From: Paracidovorax citrulli
Lineage (GTDB): Bacteria; Pseudomonadota; Gammaproteobacteria; Burkholderiales; Burkholderiaceae_C
Direction: 5' to 3'
Assembly: GCF_900100305.1 (NCBI RefSeq)
Contig: NZ_FNEY01000005.1
Coordinates: 62,001 to 126,000, forward strand
DNA: 64,000 bases
The translations under genes were made by a program, and so were the position numbers. The notes under the pieces are model-generated. The model saw only the letters and a list, made by a program, of their open reading frames with translations. It did no database searches and was not told the DNA's origin. Below are positions 16,701-26,238 of the stretch, one piece after another. Positions within the stretch are counted from its first letter, which is position 1, and the number at the start of each line of letters is the position of its first letter.

Positions 16701-18158
16701 ATGCCTCTACAGTTCATTTCCATCCATCGCCTGGATGCCGTCCGCGCAGCCTTTCCATTCGGCAACACGCCGACGGGCAGTTCATCCCGCCCCCGCGCCG
16801 GAGAATCTCCCAGACTCCCCCGTCCCCAAGGACTGTCGCCACGCAGTACCGGCGCAAGACAACTGCCCTGTCCCGTGGCCCGGGAGGCCGCAGCCCAACC
16901 GGCAGTGGCGCTCGAGCGCTCGCGCCTCGGCTGGACGCAGGCCGGAACCATCGCAGACCGGTGCATCCACAAGGCCCTGTCCCTGCTGGGCCTTCGCACG
17001 GCGCGCGACCAGGCAGCGGATTTCATCCGCTTCATGGCCGATGCGGACGGCCAGCCCGGCACTTCCTCGTTGCCGCTGGGGGACGGCTGGGTGCGCAATA
17101 CCCGGAGGGTGAAAGACCAGGTCGCCACGCTGGACCTGCGCATGGACGGGCACGGCTCCGTCATTGATGTGCGACGCCCTCCGCGTGGCTCCCGGATTCC
17201 CGAAGGCCAGGAACGGGAGGCCTTCGCCACGGTGCTCGAAGAGATGCGCAACCGTGGTAAGGACACGCTGCGAACGGTGCCCGTCCACTACGTGAACCGC
17301 AACACGCATGGCTATTTCCTGCCCACGCACGGATATGTCGTGGCAGGCGATCCTGGCAAGGGGCGCAAGAGCGGTGCCGTGCTCTACGGGGTCGGAGGAG
17401 ACCCCGTCCGCGGTCCGGTCCTGCTGGACCGCCCGCTCTTGAAGCACCTGCTGTCCAGCATGGACAAGGCCGGGCCTGCACGCTTTCCAGCGGCCGTCCG
17501 CGCCACTATCGCGCAACTGGCCGGGCAACGGTTCGCAAGCCGCGAAGATTTCTTCAACGGCTACCGGTCCGTGCGCGGTGACGCCGTGGATCCTGCAGCA
17601 ATCCGCAAGGAAGTCGCCTCGATTTACCGGCTGCTCCCCATGAACACCATGGAGTTGTGGCCGAAAACGACGGGCGACTACCGCGCTCCCCGGCCCCCGG
17701 CACCGGAACGGGACATCCGTGCGTTCGAAAGCCCGCCGCAAGGGTTGGCGCGCAAGGTATACATGCGCCGGATCGAGGGCGCGCGCCAAACCGACCTGCA
17801 GGACGCCAGGCGGCAGTTCCTGCTGCACCGGCTCTACCAGGACGAGTTGATGGGCCGCGACGGATCGGGCTTTCCTCCGGAATCCGTGCAGCCGCGGGCG
17901 GACTCGCCACGGCGCCATCGACTGGTGGAGAATACGCCGCGCTTCCAGCGCCTTCCGCCCCATGCGTCGGGCAAGGTCGGCAACTGCAATTCGGGTGCGG
18001 CGTCCCTGCTGCAGCGTGCCATGGACAACCACGCGCGCAGCACGCCCGGCGCACGGGCCGGCAAAGCGGCAGCAGCAAGCGTTTTCGGATTGGGTTCAGG
18101 ACATCGCATCGACCTCTGGGATCCCTTGCAGGATGCTCGGACGGGGGATCAACCATGA
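16701..18158 (+). CDS. Candidate type III effector, possible permuted-papain fold, unknown family
   Basis: A 485-residue protein that I cannot place in a named family. The N-terminal 70 residues are Ser/Pro/Arg-rich with the motif AAFPFG (residues 16-21). Two segments hint at a permuted papain/NlpC-P60-like enzyme: a His in a strand followed by Val and Gly (PTHGYVVAGD, H210), and a later KVGNCNSGAASLLQRA (C429) that resembles the Asn-Cys helix of that fold. The gap of about 220 residues between them is long, so this is a suggestion only. It is first in a PIP-controlled operon and overlaps the next gene by ATGA. It is probably delivered to plant cells. Confidence 0.65.
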   Translation: MPLQFISIHRLDAVRAAFPFGNTPTGSSSRPRAGESPRLPRPQGLSPRSTGARQLPCPVAREAAAQPAVALERSRLGWTQAGTIADRCIHKALSLLGLRTARDQAADFIRFMADADGQPGTSSLPLGDGWVRNTRRVKDQVATLDLRMDGHGSVIDVRRPPRGSRIPEGQEREAFATVLEEMRNRGKDTLRTVPVHYVNRNTHGYFLPTHGYVVAGDPGKGRKSGAVLYGVGGDPVRGPVLLDRPLLKHLLSSMDKAGPARFPAAVRATIAQLAGQRFASREDFFNGYRSVRGDAVDPAAIRKEVASIYRLLPMNTMELWPKTTGDYRAPRPPAPERDIRAFESPPQGLARKVYMRRIEGARQTDLQDARRQFLLHRLYQDELMGRDGSGFPPESVQPRADSPRRHRLVENTPRFQRLPPHASGKVGNCNSGAASLLQRAMDNHARSTPGARAGKAAAASVFGLGSGHRIDLWDPLQDARTGDQP

Positions 18159-19897
18159 GGGCATCTTCGGTCCGCGACACCCCTGCAGTCCGTCCGCCCG
18201 CTGCTCCGGAGCGCAATCCCAGGAACAACGGCAGCGCCAGGACCGGTACGGCGGCATGGGCCGCCTGCTTTCCGTTCGGCCCGGCGAGAACCTGTGCGGC
18301 CCCCGCATCCCCCAGGAACGCCAGGCTCTCCCCCCCGTCGGCTGCGCCGGCAGATTCCGCCAGGCGCGCCGCCCGGGCTGGCATGCACGCCCAGGAATCC
18401 CCGGCAGCCGCAGCAGGTACATCCGGCTCGCGGAATCTGGTCGCCGACCTGCAGGCGGAGCTGAGCCAGCGGTGGCCGGCACGCTTTTGCCACGTGGACG
18501 ATTCAGCGCTCGTCCTGGATACGGTGCCATCCAGCGAGGACCGGCAGAAGCGGCTGATCCACCTGACGATCGAATCGGCGGACCGGCTGGCCATCATGAC
18601 CTCCTTCAGCATCCATCCGACCAAGGACCATGAACCCGGCCATGTCTCCGGCACCACGTTCGCCATGATGGAGGCGCTGGCACGGCGGCAGCACGACCCG
18701 GACTTCACCTTCGTGCTCCTGTACAACGACAACAAGCTGCAGCGGAATGCCGCGATCGCGGCAGTGGTGGGGCAGAACGTGACGGCCAACATGTCGCTGC
18801 GCAACGAAAGCCGGGTTCCGGGCACCATCACATGGCCGTCGGTGGTCCGGGCCTACAACGCCATGCAGGCGGACGACGGATTGAAGATCGGCACGTTGCG
18901 TGCCCGCGTGTATTTCGTGGCGGCCAAGGCCCGGGGCGCCGCCGGCTCCCACCACAACAAGTTCTGCATCAACGACCGCGGTGTGGCTGCCACCCTGGGC
19001 GCAAGCATCGCCAACAAAACCAAGGACGGATGGATGGACGGCGGCTGCATCGCCCTGTCGGCCCGCCTGGCCGGGAGCCAGCGCGACTATTTCCTCGATG
19101 AGCTGATGGGAGAACACGCGGTGCGCTGTGCGCGCCTGGTCTGCCAGGACGGGCTTGCCGTCATGGACCCTGTGGAGCAGCCTGCCGCTGCGCTGGGCAC
19201 GCTGAGGGACATCGCCGTGCGCTCGCCTTTCGATCCGGGAACCGGAGAAGCCGGCCAGCACCCCATGCACGCAGCGCTCGCCAGGGCTGGCATCGCGTTC
19301 ACGGGGAACCGGCAGAAGGTGCTCTGGCTGCAGAATCCATCGAACGGCTACCGGAACATGTTCTCGGAAGGCGGAAGGATAGAAGGCAAGCCCATCGGCT
19401 TCGCCCTGGCGAAGATCTTCGCTAGTACAGGACCGGGCGATACGCTGGACATTGCCGGGAAGAAGCTGGGGACCGAGGCCTTTGGCCTCATCGGCGAAGC
19501 ACTCGCCAGGGGCTGCAACGTCAACATCCTGGTGGACCGCTCCAGCAGGGGGCTGGTGGATTTCGCGGCACGCAGGCTCTACGGAGACAAGGCGAAACCG
19601 CCTGCAGGCCACCTCACGGTCAAACACTATGCGCCTGGCGAGTCTCTGGCGCACGAACTGCAGATCAACCTGCGCAGCGAAACGGTGCTGCACGCCAAGA
19701 ACTATCTTCTCACCCGCAGTGACGGGTCCTGCATCGTCATGACGGGCTCCTACAACCTGGACGGGCAATCGCATTACCGGTCCAACGAGAATCTGATGGT
19801 CTTCGAGACCAGCGATCCGACGTTGCGCCGCGCGCTGTTCAACGATATTTACCAGGGCAGTGACGGCGAAGCGAGTCACTACCCACCCAAGCGCTGA
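18155..19897 (+). CDS. Phospholipase D-like candidate type III effector
   Basis: A 580-residue protein with two PLD half-sites. The first is HHNKFCIND (H267, K269, D274) followed by GASIAN. The second is VLHAKNYLLT (H513, K515) followed by GSYN (531-534). In the second site the usual Asp of HxK-x4-D is Thr520, so activity may differ from classical phospholipase D. The first 95 residues are Ala/Pro/Ser/Arg-rich and disordered, with ACFPFG at 38-42, the same motif as in the partner protein. There is no Sec signal. It is translationally coupled to the upstream gene (ATGA overlap) and shares its PIP box, so both are probably secreted together. Possible substrates are host phospholipids or nucleic acids. 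Confidence 0.75.
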   Translation: MRASSVRDTPAVRPPAAPERNPRNNGSARTGTAAWAACFPFGPARTCAAPASPRNARLSPPSAAPADSARRAARAGMHAQESPAAAAGTSGSRNLVADLQAELSQRWPARFCHVDDSALVLDTVPSSEDRQKRLIHLTIESADRLAIMTSFSIHPTKDHEPGHVSGTTFAMMEALARRQHDPDFTFVLLYNDNKLQRNAAIAAVVGQNVTANMSLRNESRVPGTITWPSVVRAYNAMQADDGLKIGTLRARVYFVAAKARGAAGSHHNKFCINDRGVAATLGASIANKTKDGWMDGGCIALSARLAGSQRDYFLDELMGEHAVRCARLVCQDGLAVMDPVEQPAAALGTLRDIAVRSPFDPGTGEAGQHPMHAALARAGIAFTGNRQKVLWLQNPSNGYRNMFSEGGRIEGKPIGFALAKIFASTGPGDTLDIAGKKLGTEAFGLIGEALARGCNVNILVDRSSRGLVDFAARRLYGDKAKPPAGHLTVKHYAPGESLAHELQINLRSETVLHAKNYLLTRSDGSCIVMTGSYNLDGQSHYRSNENLMVFETSDPTLRRALFNDIYQGSDGEASHYPPKR

Positions 19898-19931
19898 AGG
19901 CTGGTCGAACGGCCGTGCCCTCGTGTGCAGA

Positions 19932-21005
19932 TCAGCGCATGCCACGGCAGGCCTGAAAGAGGGCATGCTGCGCGAGCGGATCCAGGACGCCGAGCCGCAC
20001 CCAGCCCCTCAGCCCGAAGGAAGCGGCATCCCTTACCTTGACCCCCTGCGCGCGCAGGCCAGTCAGCCACGCCGCCATATCGCCCTGCGGCGGCATGGCG
20101 GCGAAATAGTTGGCGAGGCTGCCCGGCCAGACGTCCCATCCCAACTCCTGGCTGAGGAGAATTTGGGCCGCCTTCCATGCGCGCAGCGTGCCGAGCGACG
20201 CGGCCAGCCAGTCCTGCACCTGCGGCGCCACCCAGGCCGACAGCATCGCCACTCCGTGCGCGCCGATCGGCCAGGAGGGCGCCAGGGCCTGCAGCGCATC
20301 CAGCACGTGCCGCGGCACGCAGGCCGGGGCGATGGCATAGGCAGCGCGCACGCCCGTGAGGCCCAGGGCCTTGTTGGGCGTCCAGAGCTGCCAGGCATTC
20401 GTGGGCAGCGGGCCGCCAGCGGCCTCCAGCCGCAGGGGCGCATAGGCGCAATCGACGATGCGCAGGCCGGCATCCGGGGCGGCGGCGCCACGGCATGCCC
20501 GCGCGCGCCATGCCTCCAGCGCGGGATCGGGCGTGCCGAGGGGACTGCCGGGTTCGCAGGCCCAGTGCAGCAGGGCCTTCCCGGAATCCTTCTGCCCATC
20601 CGCCTCTGCTTCCGGCACCGGCGATGCGCGCAGCGGCAGGCCCCAGGCCCGGGCCGCGCGCGCATAGTCGCCATAGGCGTGCGCAGGCACCACCACCCCG
20701 GCGACGCCCTGCCGCGCGGCCCACGCGGTGAAGCGGTGGATGAATTCGCTGGCGCTCGCGGCCGGCAGGATGCGCCCGGGCGCCACGCCGTGCCAGGCGC
20801 CCAGGGCCTCGCGCAGCGCGGTGTAGGCCGGATCGGGGTAGCGCGCGGCGTCGGCCCCGCGCACGGCGGCCAGGGCGGCCGGACAGGGCCCGCAGGCGTT
20901 CGCGTTGGTGGAAAAATCGTGCAGCGGAACGCCCAGCGCATCCGGGCCGCCGTGCACCGGCAACCCCTGCGCGGCTGCGCCACCGTCGAGCGCCTCTGGC
21001 GTCAT
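19932..21005 (-). CDS. cobD: Threonine-phosphate decarboxylase (aminopropanol phosphate synthesis for cobalamin)
   Basis: A 357-residue fold-type I PLP enzyme. The start segment DFSTNANACGPCPAALAAV, the RYPDPAYTALREALG helix, and the PLP lysine in QLWTPNKALGLTGVRAAY identify the histidinol-phosphate-aminotransferase-like decarboxylase that makes (R)-1-amino-2-propanol phosphate. It is called CobD in Salmonella and CobC in Pseudomonas nomenclature. Its start overlaps the cbiB stop (ATGA). It is the last gene of the riboswitch-headed cobalamin operon. The effector operon converges on it from the other side, with 34 bases between the stops. Confidence 0.9.
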   Translation of the reverse strand: MTPEALDGGAAAQGLPVHGGPDALGVPLHDFSTNANACGPCPAALAAVRGADAARYPDPAYTALREALGAWHGVAPGRILPAASASEFIHRFTAWAARQGVAGVVVPAHAYGDYARAARAWGLPLRASPVPEAEADGQKDSGKALLHWACEPGSPLGTPDPALEAWRARACRGAAAPDAGLRIVDCAYAPLRLEAAGGPLPTNAWQLWTPNKALGLTGVRAAYAIAPACVPRHVLDALQALAPSWPIGAHGVAMLSAWVAPQVQDWLAASLGTLRAWKAAQILLSQELGWDVWPGSLANYFAAMPPQGDMAAWLTGLRAQGVKVRDAASFGLRGWVRLGVLDPLAQHALFQACRGMR

Positions 21006-22030
21006 GGCAGCACGCCTCCCAGGGCGGCATGCAGGGCACCATGCAGGACGACACGCAGCCACTCCAGCGCCCATATCGCCGCCAGGGCGAGCGGCAGGCA
21101 CCATGCCACGACCCGCGCGGCCAGCACGGCGGCCCGGTGGGTGTCCGCCGGGGCCGCGGCCCTGCCGCGGCGGTGCAGGGTGTACACGCCGGGCTTGCAC
21201 AGCCGCACGTCCAGCGCGAGCGCCATCGCGGCCATCGGCCAGCCGCTGTTGGGCGACGGTGTCCGGCGCGCCTGCCGGGCCACCGCGGCCCAGCGCCCGC
21301 GGCGCGCGCACAGCGCCAGCAGCACCGCCGTGATGCGCGCGGGCACCCACGAGAGCACGTCGTCCGCGCGCGCCGCCCACTTGCCGGCCCACTGCCAGTA
21401 GCGCCCGCCGCGCATGCCGGGGTAGCCCCACATGGCATCCGCGGTGTTGGCGAAGCGGTAGAGCGCCGCGCCGGGCAGCCCCAGCAGCGCGAACCAGAAA
21501 AGCGGCGCCACCACGGAATCGTTCAGGTTCTCCGCCAGCGATTCGATGGCGGATTCGCGCACCTGCACGGCCTGCAGCGCGTGGACGTCGCGGCTCACCA
21601 GACGCGACAGCCGCTCGCGGCCGGCCTCGAGCGATTGCGCCAGCGCATCCTCCACGGCCACGACCTCGTCGCGCAGCATGCGCCAGGCCAGCAGCGGCTT
21701 GAGCAGCAGGGCCAGCACGGGCACCGCCCACCATGCGGGCAGTTGCCGTGCCGCGTGCTGCAGCGCCCCGGCGGCACCGGCCACCACCGAGGCCATCAGC
21801 AGCCAGGCCGCCGCGCCCAGCACGAACGCCCGGGCATCCGCGGCCACCGGCTGCGCGGGCGCGATGCGCTCGCCGCACCAGTGCAGCGCGCGCCCCATCC
21901 AGACCACCGGATGCAAGGCCACCGGCGGCTCGCCCCACCACCGGTCGATCGCCAGCGCGGCCGCGAGGGCGGCAGCCCAGGGCAGCGCGGCCAGCAGGGC
22001 CTGCAGCAGCGCGGAGCCTCCGTCAGCCAT
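21002..22030 (-). CDS. cbiB: Adenosylcobinamide-phosphate synthase (CbiB/CobD)
   Basis: A 342-residue polytopic membrane enzyme joining aminopropanol phosphate to adenosylcobyric acid. Landmarks are AIDRWWGEPPVALHPVVWMG near the start, VSRDVHALQAVQVRESAIES, LAENLNDSVVAPLFW, YRFANTADAMWGY and SPNSGWPMAAMA. About five hydrophobic segments are seen. The start MADGGSALLQ overlaps the end of bluB by 8 bases. Confidence 0.94.
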   Translation of the reverse strand: MADGGSALLQALLAALPWAAALAAALAIDRWWGEPPVALHPVVWMGRALHWCGERIAPAQPVAADARAFVLGAAAWLLMASVVAGAAGALQHAARQLPAWWAVPVLALLLKPLLAWRMLRDEVVAVEDALAQSLEAGRERLSRLVSRDVHALQAVQVRESAIESLAENLNDSVVAPLFWFALLGLPGAALYRFANTADAMWGYPGMRGGRYWQWAGKWAARADDVLSWVPARITAVLLALCARRGRWAAVARQARRTPSPNSGWPMAAMALALDVRLCKPGVYTLHRRGRAAAPADTHRAAVLAARVVAWCLPLALAAIWALEWLRVVLHGALHAALGGVLP

Positions 22031-22784
22031 CCCCGGCCCCGCCGTTTTCGCTGCCGGACAGCCAGCGCGCCGGGCGTCCCCAGCCCCCGTCGAACACCAC
22101 CGAGGCCAGCGGCGCGCGGCGCGCCCAGCGCTCGCGCTCCAGCATGGGCGATGGATAGAAGCCATGCACCGGCCCCAGGCAGAGCAGCGCGACCGGCTCG
22201 GCGCCGGGCGGCAGGCCCAGCAGGCGGGCGACGTCAAGGGGGTCGAAGATCGACACCCAGCCCATCCCCAGCCCTTCGGCGCGCGCGGCCAGCCAGAGGT
22301 TCTCGATGGCGCAGCCCACCGAGGCCACGTCCATGTGGGGCATGGTGCGGCGGCCGAACACGTGCGCATCCCGCCCGTCGGCCAGTACCACCGCGATCAG
22401 CTCCGCCGCATCGAGGATGCCTTCCAGCTTGAGCCGCAGGAACTCCTCCTGCCGCCCCGCGCCCTGCACCGCCGGCCCGGCCGCATCCGGCGCGGGGCTG
22501 GCTCCCAGCACCTCCGCCGTGCGCAGGCGTTCGGCATCGACGCAAGCGTGCAACTGGCGCCGCAGCGCGGCATCGGACACGCGGATGAAGCGCCAGGGCT
22601 GCATGAAGCCCACGCTGGGCCCCTCGTGCGCGGCGCGCAGCAGGCGCTCGAGCACCGCGGGCTCGACGTGCCCGCCCGCGAAGTGGCGCATGTCGCGCCG
22701 CTCGCGGATGGCGCGGTAGATGGCCTCGCGCTCCGCGGCACTGTAGGCCTCGCCCGCTGCCGCGCCGGATTCGCCGGGTGCCAT
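22023..22784 (-). CDS. bluB: 5,6-dimethylbenzimidazole synthase
   Basis: A 253-residue flavin-destructase of the nitroreductase fold that converts reduced FMN and oxygen into dimethylbenzimidazole, the lower ligand of B12. RAIRERRDMRHFAGG, GPSVGFMQPWRFIRV, RQEEFLRLKLEGILDAAELI and the late GMGWVSIFDPLDVARLLGLP match BluB and not general nitroreductases. The start MAPGESG was chosen because GGGAGG lies 7 bases upstream. An earlier in-frame ATG has no site. Oxygen is required for this step, which fits the aerobic lifestyle of the host. Confidence 0.92.
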   Translation of the reverse strand: MAPGESGAAAGEAYSAAEREAIYRAIRERRDMRHFAGGHVEPAVLERLLRAAHEGPSVGFMQPWRFIRVSDAALRRQLHACVDAERLRTAEVLGASPAPDAAGPAVQGAGRQEEFLRLKLEGILDAAELIAVVLADGRDAHVFGRRTMPHMDVASVGCAIENLWLAARAEGLGMGWVSIFDPLDVARLLGLPPGAEPVALLCLGPVHGFYPSPMLERERWARRAPLASVVFDGGWGRPARWLSGSENGGAGDG

Positions 22785-22808
22785 GCCTTTGCCTCCCGTA
22801 TGCAAGCG

Positions 22809-23378
22809 TCAGTCCTCGATGCCGCGCTGCGCCGGCACGCCGGCCTGGAACGCATGCTTGACCAGACCCATCTCGGTGACCGTGTCCGCCAGGTCGATCA
22901 GTTCCTTCGGGCAGCGGCGCCCCGTCAGCACCACATGCACGTCGCGCGGCCGATCGCGCAGCGCCTGCACCACCTCCTGCAGCGGCACCCAGCCGTAGAT
23001 GAGCGGATAGGTGACCTCGTCGAGCACCACCAGGAAATGCCCGCCGCCCAGGATGGCGTCCCGCGCCCGTTCCCAGCCGGCGCGGGCGAGCGCGGCCGAA
23101 TGCTCCAGGTCGCGGCTCTTCCAGCTGAAGCCGTCGCCCAGTCCCTCGATGGGAATGCCGAGCTGCTCGAACACACGGTGCTCGCCGAAGCGCGCGCTGG
23201 GCACCTTCATGAACTGGAAGATCTTCACCGGCTTGCCGCGGCCGTGCGCGCGCAGCGCGAGGCCGAAGGCCGCCGTGCTCTTGCCCTTGCCGTCGCCGGT
23301 ATGCACCAGCACGAGGCCGCGGCGCTCGCCGTCCGGCTTCTCCGAGCGGCGCTCGGTGGGGGGAGATTCGATCTGCAT
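22809..23378 (-). CDS. cobO: Corrinoid adenosyltransferase (CobO/BtuR type)
   Basis: A 189-residue cytosolic enzyme attaching the 5'-deoxyadenosyl group to cobalt in corrinoids. The P-loop is [20 protein letters not shown], followed by [16 protein letters not shown] and the signature [16 protein letters not shown], then [20 protein letters not shown]. The length is typical. It sits in the cobalamin operon between bluB and the transporter genes. Confidence 0.95.
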   Translation of the reverse strand: MQIESPPTERRSEKPDGERRGLVLVHTGDGKGKSTAAFGLALRAHGRGKPVKIFQFMKVPSARFGEHRVFEQLGIPIEGLGDGFSWKSRDLEHSAALARAGWERARDAILGGGHFLVVLDEVTYPLIYGWVPLQEVVQALRDRPRDVHVVLTGRRCPKELIDLADTVTEMGLVKHAFQAGVPAQRGIED

Positions 23379-23430
23379 GCGAAACAAAGATGAATGGGAG
23401 AAGAAAAAGATCCGGTCCGGCACGCTGGCA

Positions 23431-24231
23431 TCAGCCGCCGGGCGCGGCGGGACCGACGCACGGTACCGCCACGCGCAGGCCGTCCACCTCGCGCACGCGG
23501 ATGCGGTGGCCGAACACGGCCTCCAGCGCCGCATGGGTGGCGGGATCATCGCCCGGCCCATGGTGGAGCACCCGGCCTTCGGCCAGGACGACCAGCGCAT
23601 CGGCCTGCAGCGCGAACGACACCTCGTGCAGCACGCTCACCACCGCGCAGCCCTGCCGCGCCAGGCCGCGCACGGTCTGCAGCCAGTCGGCCTGGTGGGG
23701 CGGGTCGAGGTGGGCGAGCGGCTCGTCCATGAGCAGCACGGGGGCCTGCACGGCCAGCGCACGGGCCAGCAGCACGCGCTGGCGCTCGCCGCCGGAGAGT
23801 TCGGCGAGCGGGCGGTGGCGCCACGCCCAGGCCTGCGTGGCCTCCAGCGCGGCGCGCACGGCCGCATGGTCCGCCGGGCTGGGCGGCGCGAGCCAGGGCT
23901 GGTGCGGCAGGCGGCCCAGCATGGCGATGTCGTAGGCAGGCAGGCCGTCGGAGCCGGCCTCGCCCTGCCCCAGCCACGCGAGCTGGCGCGCGCGCTCCCG
24001 CGCACCCCAGCGCGGCAGCGGACGGCCCATCAAATCGATATGCCCGCGCACGGCGCCGCCCGGCAGCAGGCCCGCCAGGGCCTTGAGCAGGGTCGATTTG
24101 CCAGCGCCGTTCGGGCCGACCACGCTGGTCCAGCAGCCGGCGGGAATGCGCAGGTCCACGTCGCGCAGCACGGGCGTGCCGCCGAACGATGCGCAGAGGC
24201 CGGACGCCTGCAGGGCGATGGTGCGGTCCAT
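23431..24231 (-). CDS. btuD: ABC transporter ATP-binding protein, cobalamin uptake (BtuD)
   Basis: A 266-residue ATPase with Walker [17 protein letters not shown], the Q-loop near LAWLGQ, the signature [15 protein letters not shown], Walker B VLLMDEP and the switch His in [10 protein letters not shown]. It belongs to the FecE/BtuD group. Placement next to btuC and btuF under a cobalamin riboswitch points to vitamin B12 or corrinoid import and not iron. It starts 5 bases after the btuC stop. Confidence 0.92.
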   Translation of the reverse strand: MDRTIALQASGLCASFGGTPVLRDVDLRIPAGCWTSVVGPNGAGKSTLLKALAGLLPGGAVRGHIDLMGRPLPRWGARERARQLAWLGQGEAGSDGLPAYDIAMLGRLPHQPWLAPPSPADHAAVRAALEATQAWAWRHRPLAELSGGERQRVLLARALAVQAPVLLMDEPLAHLDPPHQADWLQTVRGLARQGCAVVSVLHEVSFALQADALVVLAEGRVLHHGPGDDPATHAALEAVFGHRIRVREVDGLRVAVPCVGPAAPGG

Positions 24232-24235
24232 GCGT

Positions 24236-25270
24236 TCAGCCTCCGCGGCCCAGCCGGGCGCGCCGGTGCATGAGCCACAGCAGGTAGCTGCCGCCCAGGG
24301 CCGCCGTGAGCACGCCCACGGGCAGTTCCTGCGGCGCGACGATCCAGCGCGCGAGGATGTCCGCGGCCAGCAGCAGCACCGCGCCCATGAGGCTGGAGAG
24401 CACCACGTGGCGCTGGTGGGTGGACGGCGCGATGGAGCGCACCAGGTGCGGGGCGGCCAGGCCCACGAAGGCGATCAGGCCCGTCTGCGCCACCGCGGTG
24501 CCGGTGGCCAGCGCCATGGCCGCCACCAGCCCCGCGCGCATGGGCGCGAGCGGCAGGCCCAGGCTGGCCGCCGTGGCCTCGCCCAGCACCAGCCCGTCCA
24601 GCGCGCGCGCCAGCACCCAGGCGGTGCCGGCGCTCAGTGCCCAGGCCCCGGCCATCAGCCCGCAGGCGATCCAGCCCACGAAGCTGGTGCTGCCCAGGGT
24701 GAAGGCCTGCATGGCCTGCAGGATCTCGGGCGAGGCCAGTTCCACCAGGTCGCGCGCGGCGCCGAGCACCACGCCCACGATCACGCCCGCCAGCAGCAGC
24801 CGCAGCGTGTGCTGCACGCCGCGCGCCAGCACCAGCGTGAGCAGCACGGCCGCCACGGCGCCGAGGAAGGCCATGCCCGTCACGCCCAGCCGCGCGAGCC
24901 ACTGCGATGCGCCGGGCGACAGGCCGAACAGCGCCATGGCCAGCGCGCCCCCGAGCGCCGCGCCCGAGGCGCTGCCCAGCAGGTACGGGTCCGCCAGCGG
25001 ATTGCGGAACAGCCCCTGCGCCACCGCGCCGGACAGGCCGAGCAGCGCCCCGGCGAGCCAGGCGCCCAGCGTGCGCGGCAGGCGGATGTCCCGGAGGATC
25101 TGCCGCGCCACGGGATCCGCATCGGGGCCCCAGGCCAGCCCGATGCCGGTGCTGCCCACGCTCGCGCCCAGCATCACCAGGGCCGTGCCGGCCAGCAGCA
25201 GCCCCGCGGCCAGCCACGCCGCCCGGCGGGCACCGCCGGCATGCCCGGTCCCGTCGCCCGCCGGCCTCAT
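24236..25270 (-). CDS. btuC: ABC transporter permease, cobalamin uptake (BtuC, FecCD family)
   Basis: A 344-residue inner-membrane permease with about 9-10 hydrophobic segments. FecCD landmarks include RLPRTLGAWLAGALLGLSGA, AQGLFRNPLADPYLLGSASG (the coupling region) and GLIAFVGLAAPHLVRSIAP. It pairs with BtuD and BtuF. Its start overlaps the btuF stop by four bases (ATGA), which indicates translational coupling. Confidence 0.93.
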   Translation of the reverse strand: MRPAGDGTGHAGGARRAAWLAAGLLLAGTALVMLGASVGSTGIGLAWGPDADPVARQILRDIRLPRTLGAWLAGALLGLSGAVAQGLFRNPLADPYLLGSASGAALGGALAMALFGLSPGASQWLARLGVTGMAFLGAVAAVLLTLVLARGVQHTLRLLLAGVIVGVVLGAARDLVELASPEILQAMQAFTLGSTSFVGWIACGLMAGAWALSAGTAWVLARALDGLVLGEATAASLGLPLAPMRAGLVAAMALATGTAVAQTGLIAFVGLAAPHLVRSIAPSTHQRHVVLSSLMGAVLLLAADILARWIVAPQELPVGVLTAALGGSYLLWLMHRRARLGRGG

Positions 25271-26238
25271 GGCGCCTTGTCCGCGAGGCAGCGCGCCATG
25301 ATGCGCGCGGCATCCGCCATGCGCGGGCCGGGGCGCACCGCCACGTCGGCCTCGCGCGGGGAGAACACGCAGACACGCTGCCCCTGCACCGCGCGCAGGT
25401 TGCCCCAGCCCGGGTACGGCACCAGGGCCTGCATGCTGCTGTTGCCCACCATGATGATGTCCGGCTGCGCCCGCACGACGAATTCGGGGTTCAGCCGCGG
25501 GAACGGCCCCAGTTCGGGCGGCACCACGTTGCGCGCGCCCAGGCGGGCCAGCGTCTCGCCGATGAAGGACGACGTGCCGGCCGCATAGGGCCCCCGGCTC
25601 ACTTCGAAGTACACGCGCGCGCCGCGCGCGCGCTCCGGCAGCGACTGCGCGGCCGCCTGCACGCCCGCGTCGATCTCGCGCCACACGCGGTCGGCGCCCT
25701 GCTGCGGCGGCACGGCCAGCAGCGTGCCCAGGGTGCGCAGCACCTCGCGCACGTCGGCATGCGTCTTGGGCTCCAGCGCCACCACGGGGATGCCCAGCGC
25801 CTCCAGCCGGTCGCTCGCGCGCGAGCTGGTCGCCAGCAGCACCACGTCCGGCCGCTGGGCGGCGATGGCCTCGATGTTGGGGTCGATGCCGCCGCCCATC
25901 TGCGGCAGCGCGCGCACGGACTCGGGCCAGTTGGAATAGCGGTCCACGCCCACCAGCCGCGCGCACTGCTGCAGCGCGCAGACCGATTCGGTGAGCGAGG
26001 GCAGCAGGCTCACGATGCGCTGCGGCGGCCGGGCGAAGGCGATGCGGCGGCCGCGGCCGTCGGTGATCGCCACGCCGCCCGCGGGAGCATCGGGCACCGC
26101 GGAGGCCGCAGAGACCGCGGTCGCGGGCCCCGGCGGCAGCTGCGCCAGGGCCGGCCCCTGCGCGCCGGCGGACCATGCCAGCAGGGCCATCGCCCCCAGG
26201 CGCTGCAGGAAAGGAATGACGCGGCACCACCGGTTCAT
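25267..26238 (-). CDS. btuF: Periplasmic corrinoid-binding protein of the ABC transporter (BtuF-like)
   Basis: A 323-residue helical-backbone binding protein. An N-terminal signal segment (VIPFLQRLGAMALLAWSAGA) is followed by the two-lobe fold: RIVSLLPSLTESVCALQ, VGVDRYSNWPESV, EAIAAQRPDVVLLATS, and later NPEFVVRAQPDIIMVGNS. It delivers corrinoids to BtuC. The operon under a cobalamin riboswitch makes B12 the likely ligand. The start overlaps the cobU stop. Confidence 0.9.
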   Translation of the reverse strand: MNRWCRVIPFLQRLGAMALLAWSAGAQGPALAQLPPGPATAVSAASAVPDAPAGGVAITDGRGRRIAFARPPQRIVSLLPSLTESVCALQQCARLVGVDRYSNWPESVRALPQMGGGIDPNIEAIAAQRPDVVLLATSSRASDRLEALGIPVVALEPKTHADVREVLRTLGTLLAVPPQQGADRVWREIDAGVQAAAQSLPERARGARVYFEVSRGPYAAGTSSFIGETLARLGARNVVPPELGPFPRLNPEFVVRAQPDIIMVGNSSMQALVPYPGWGNLRAVQGQRVCVFSPREADVAVRPGPRMADAARIMARCLADKAP

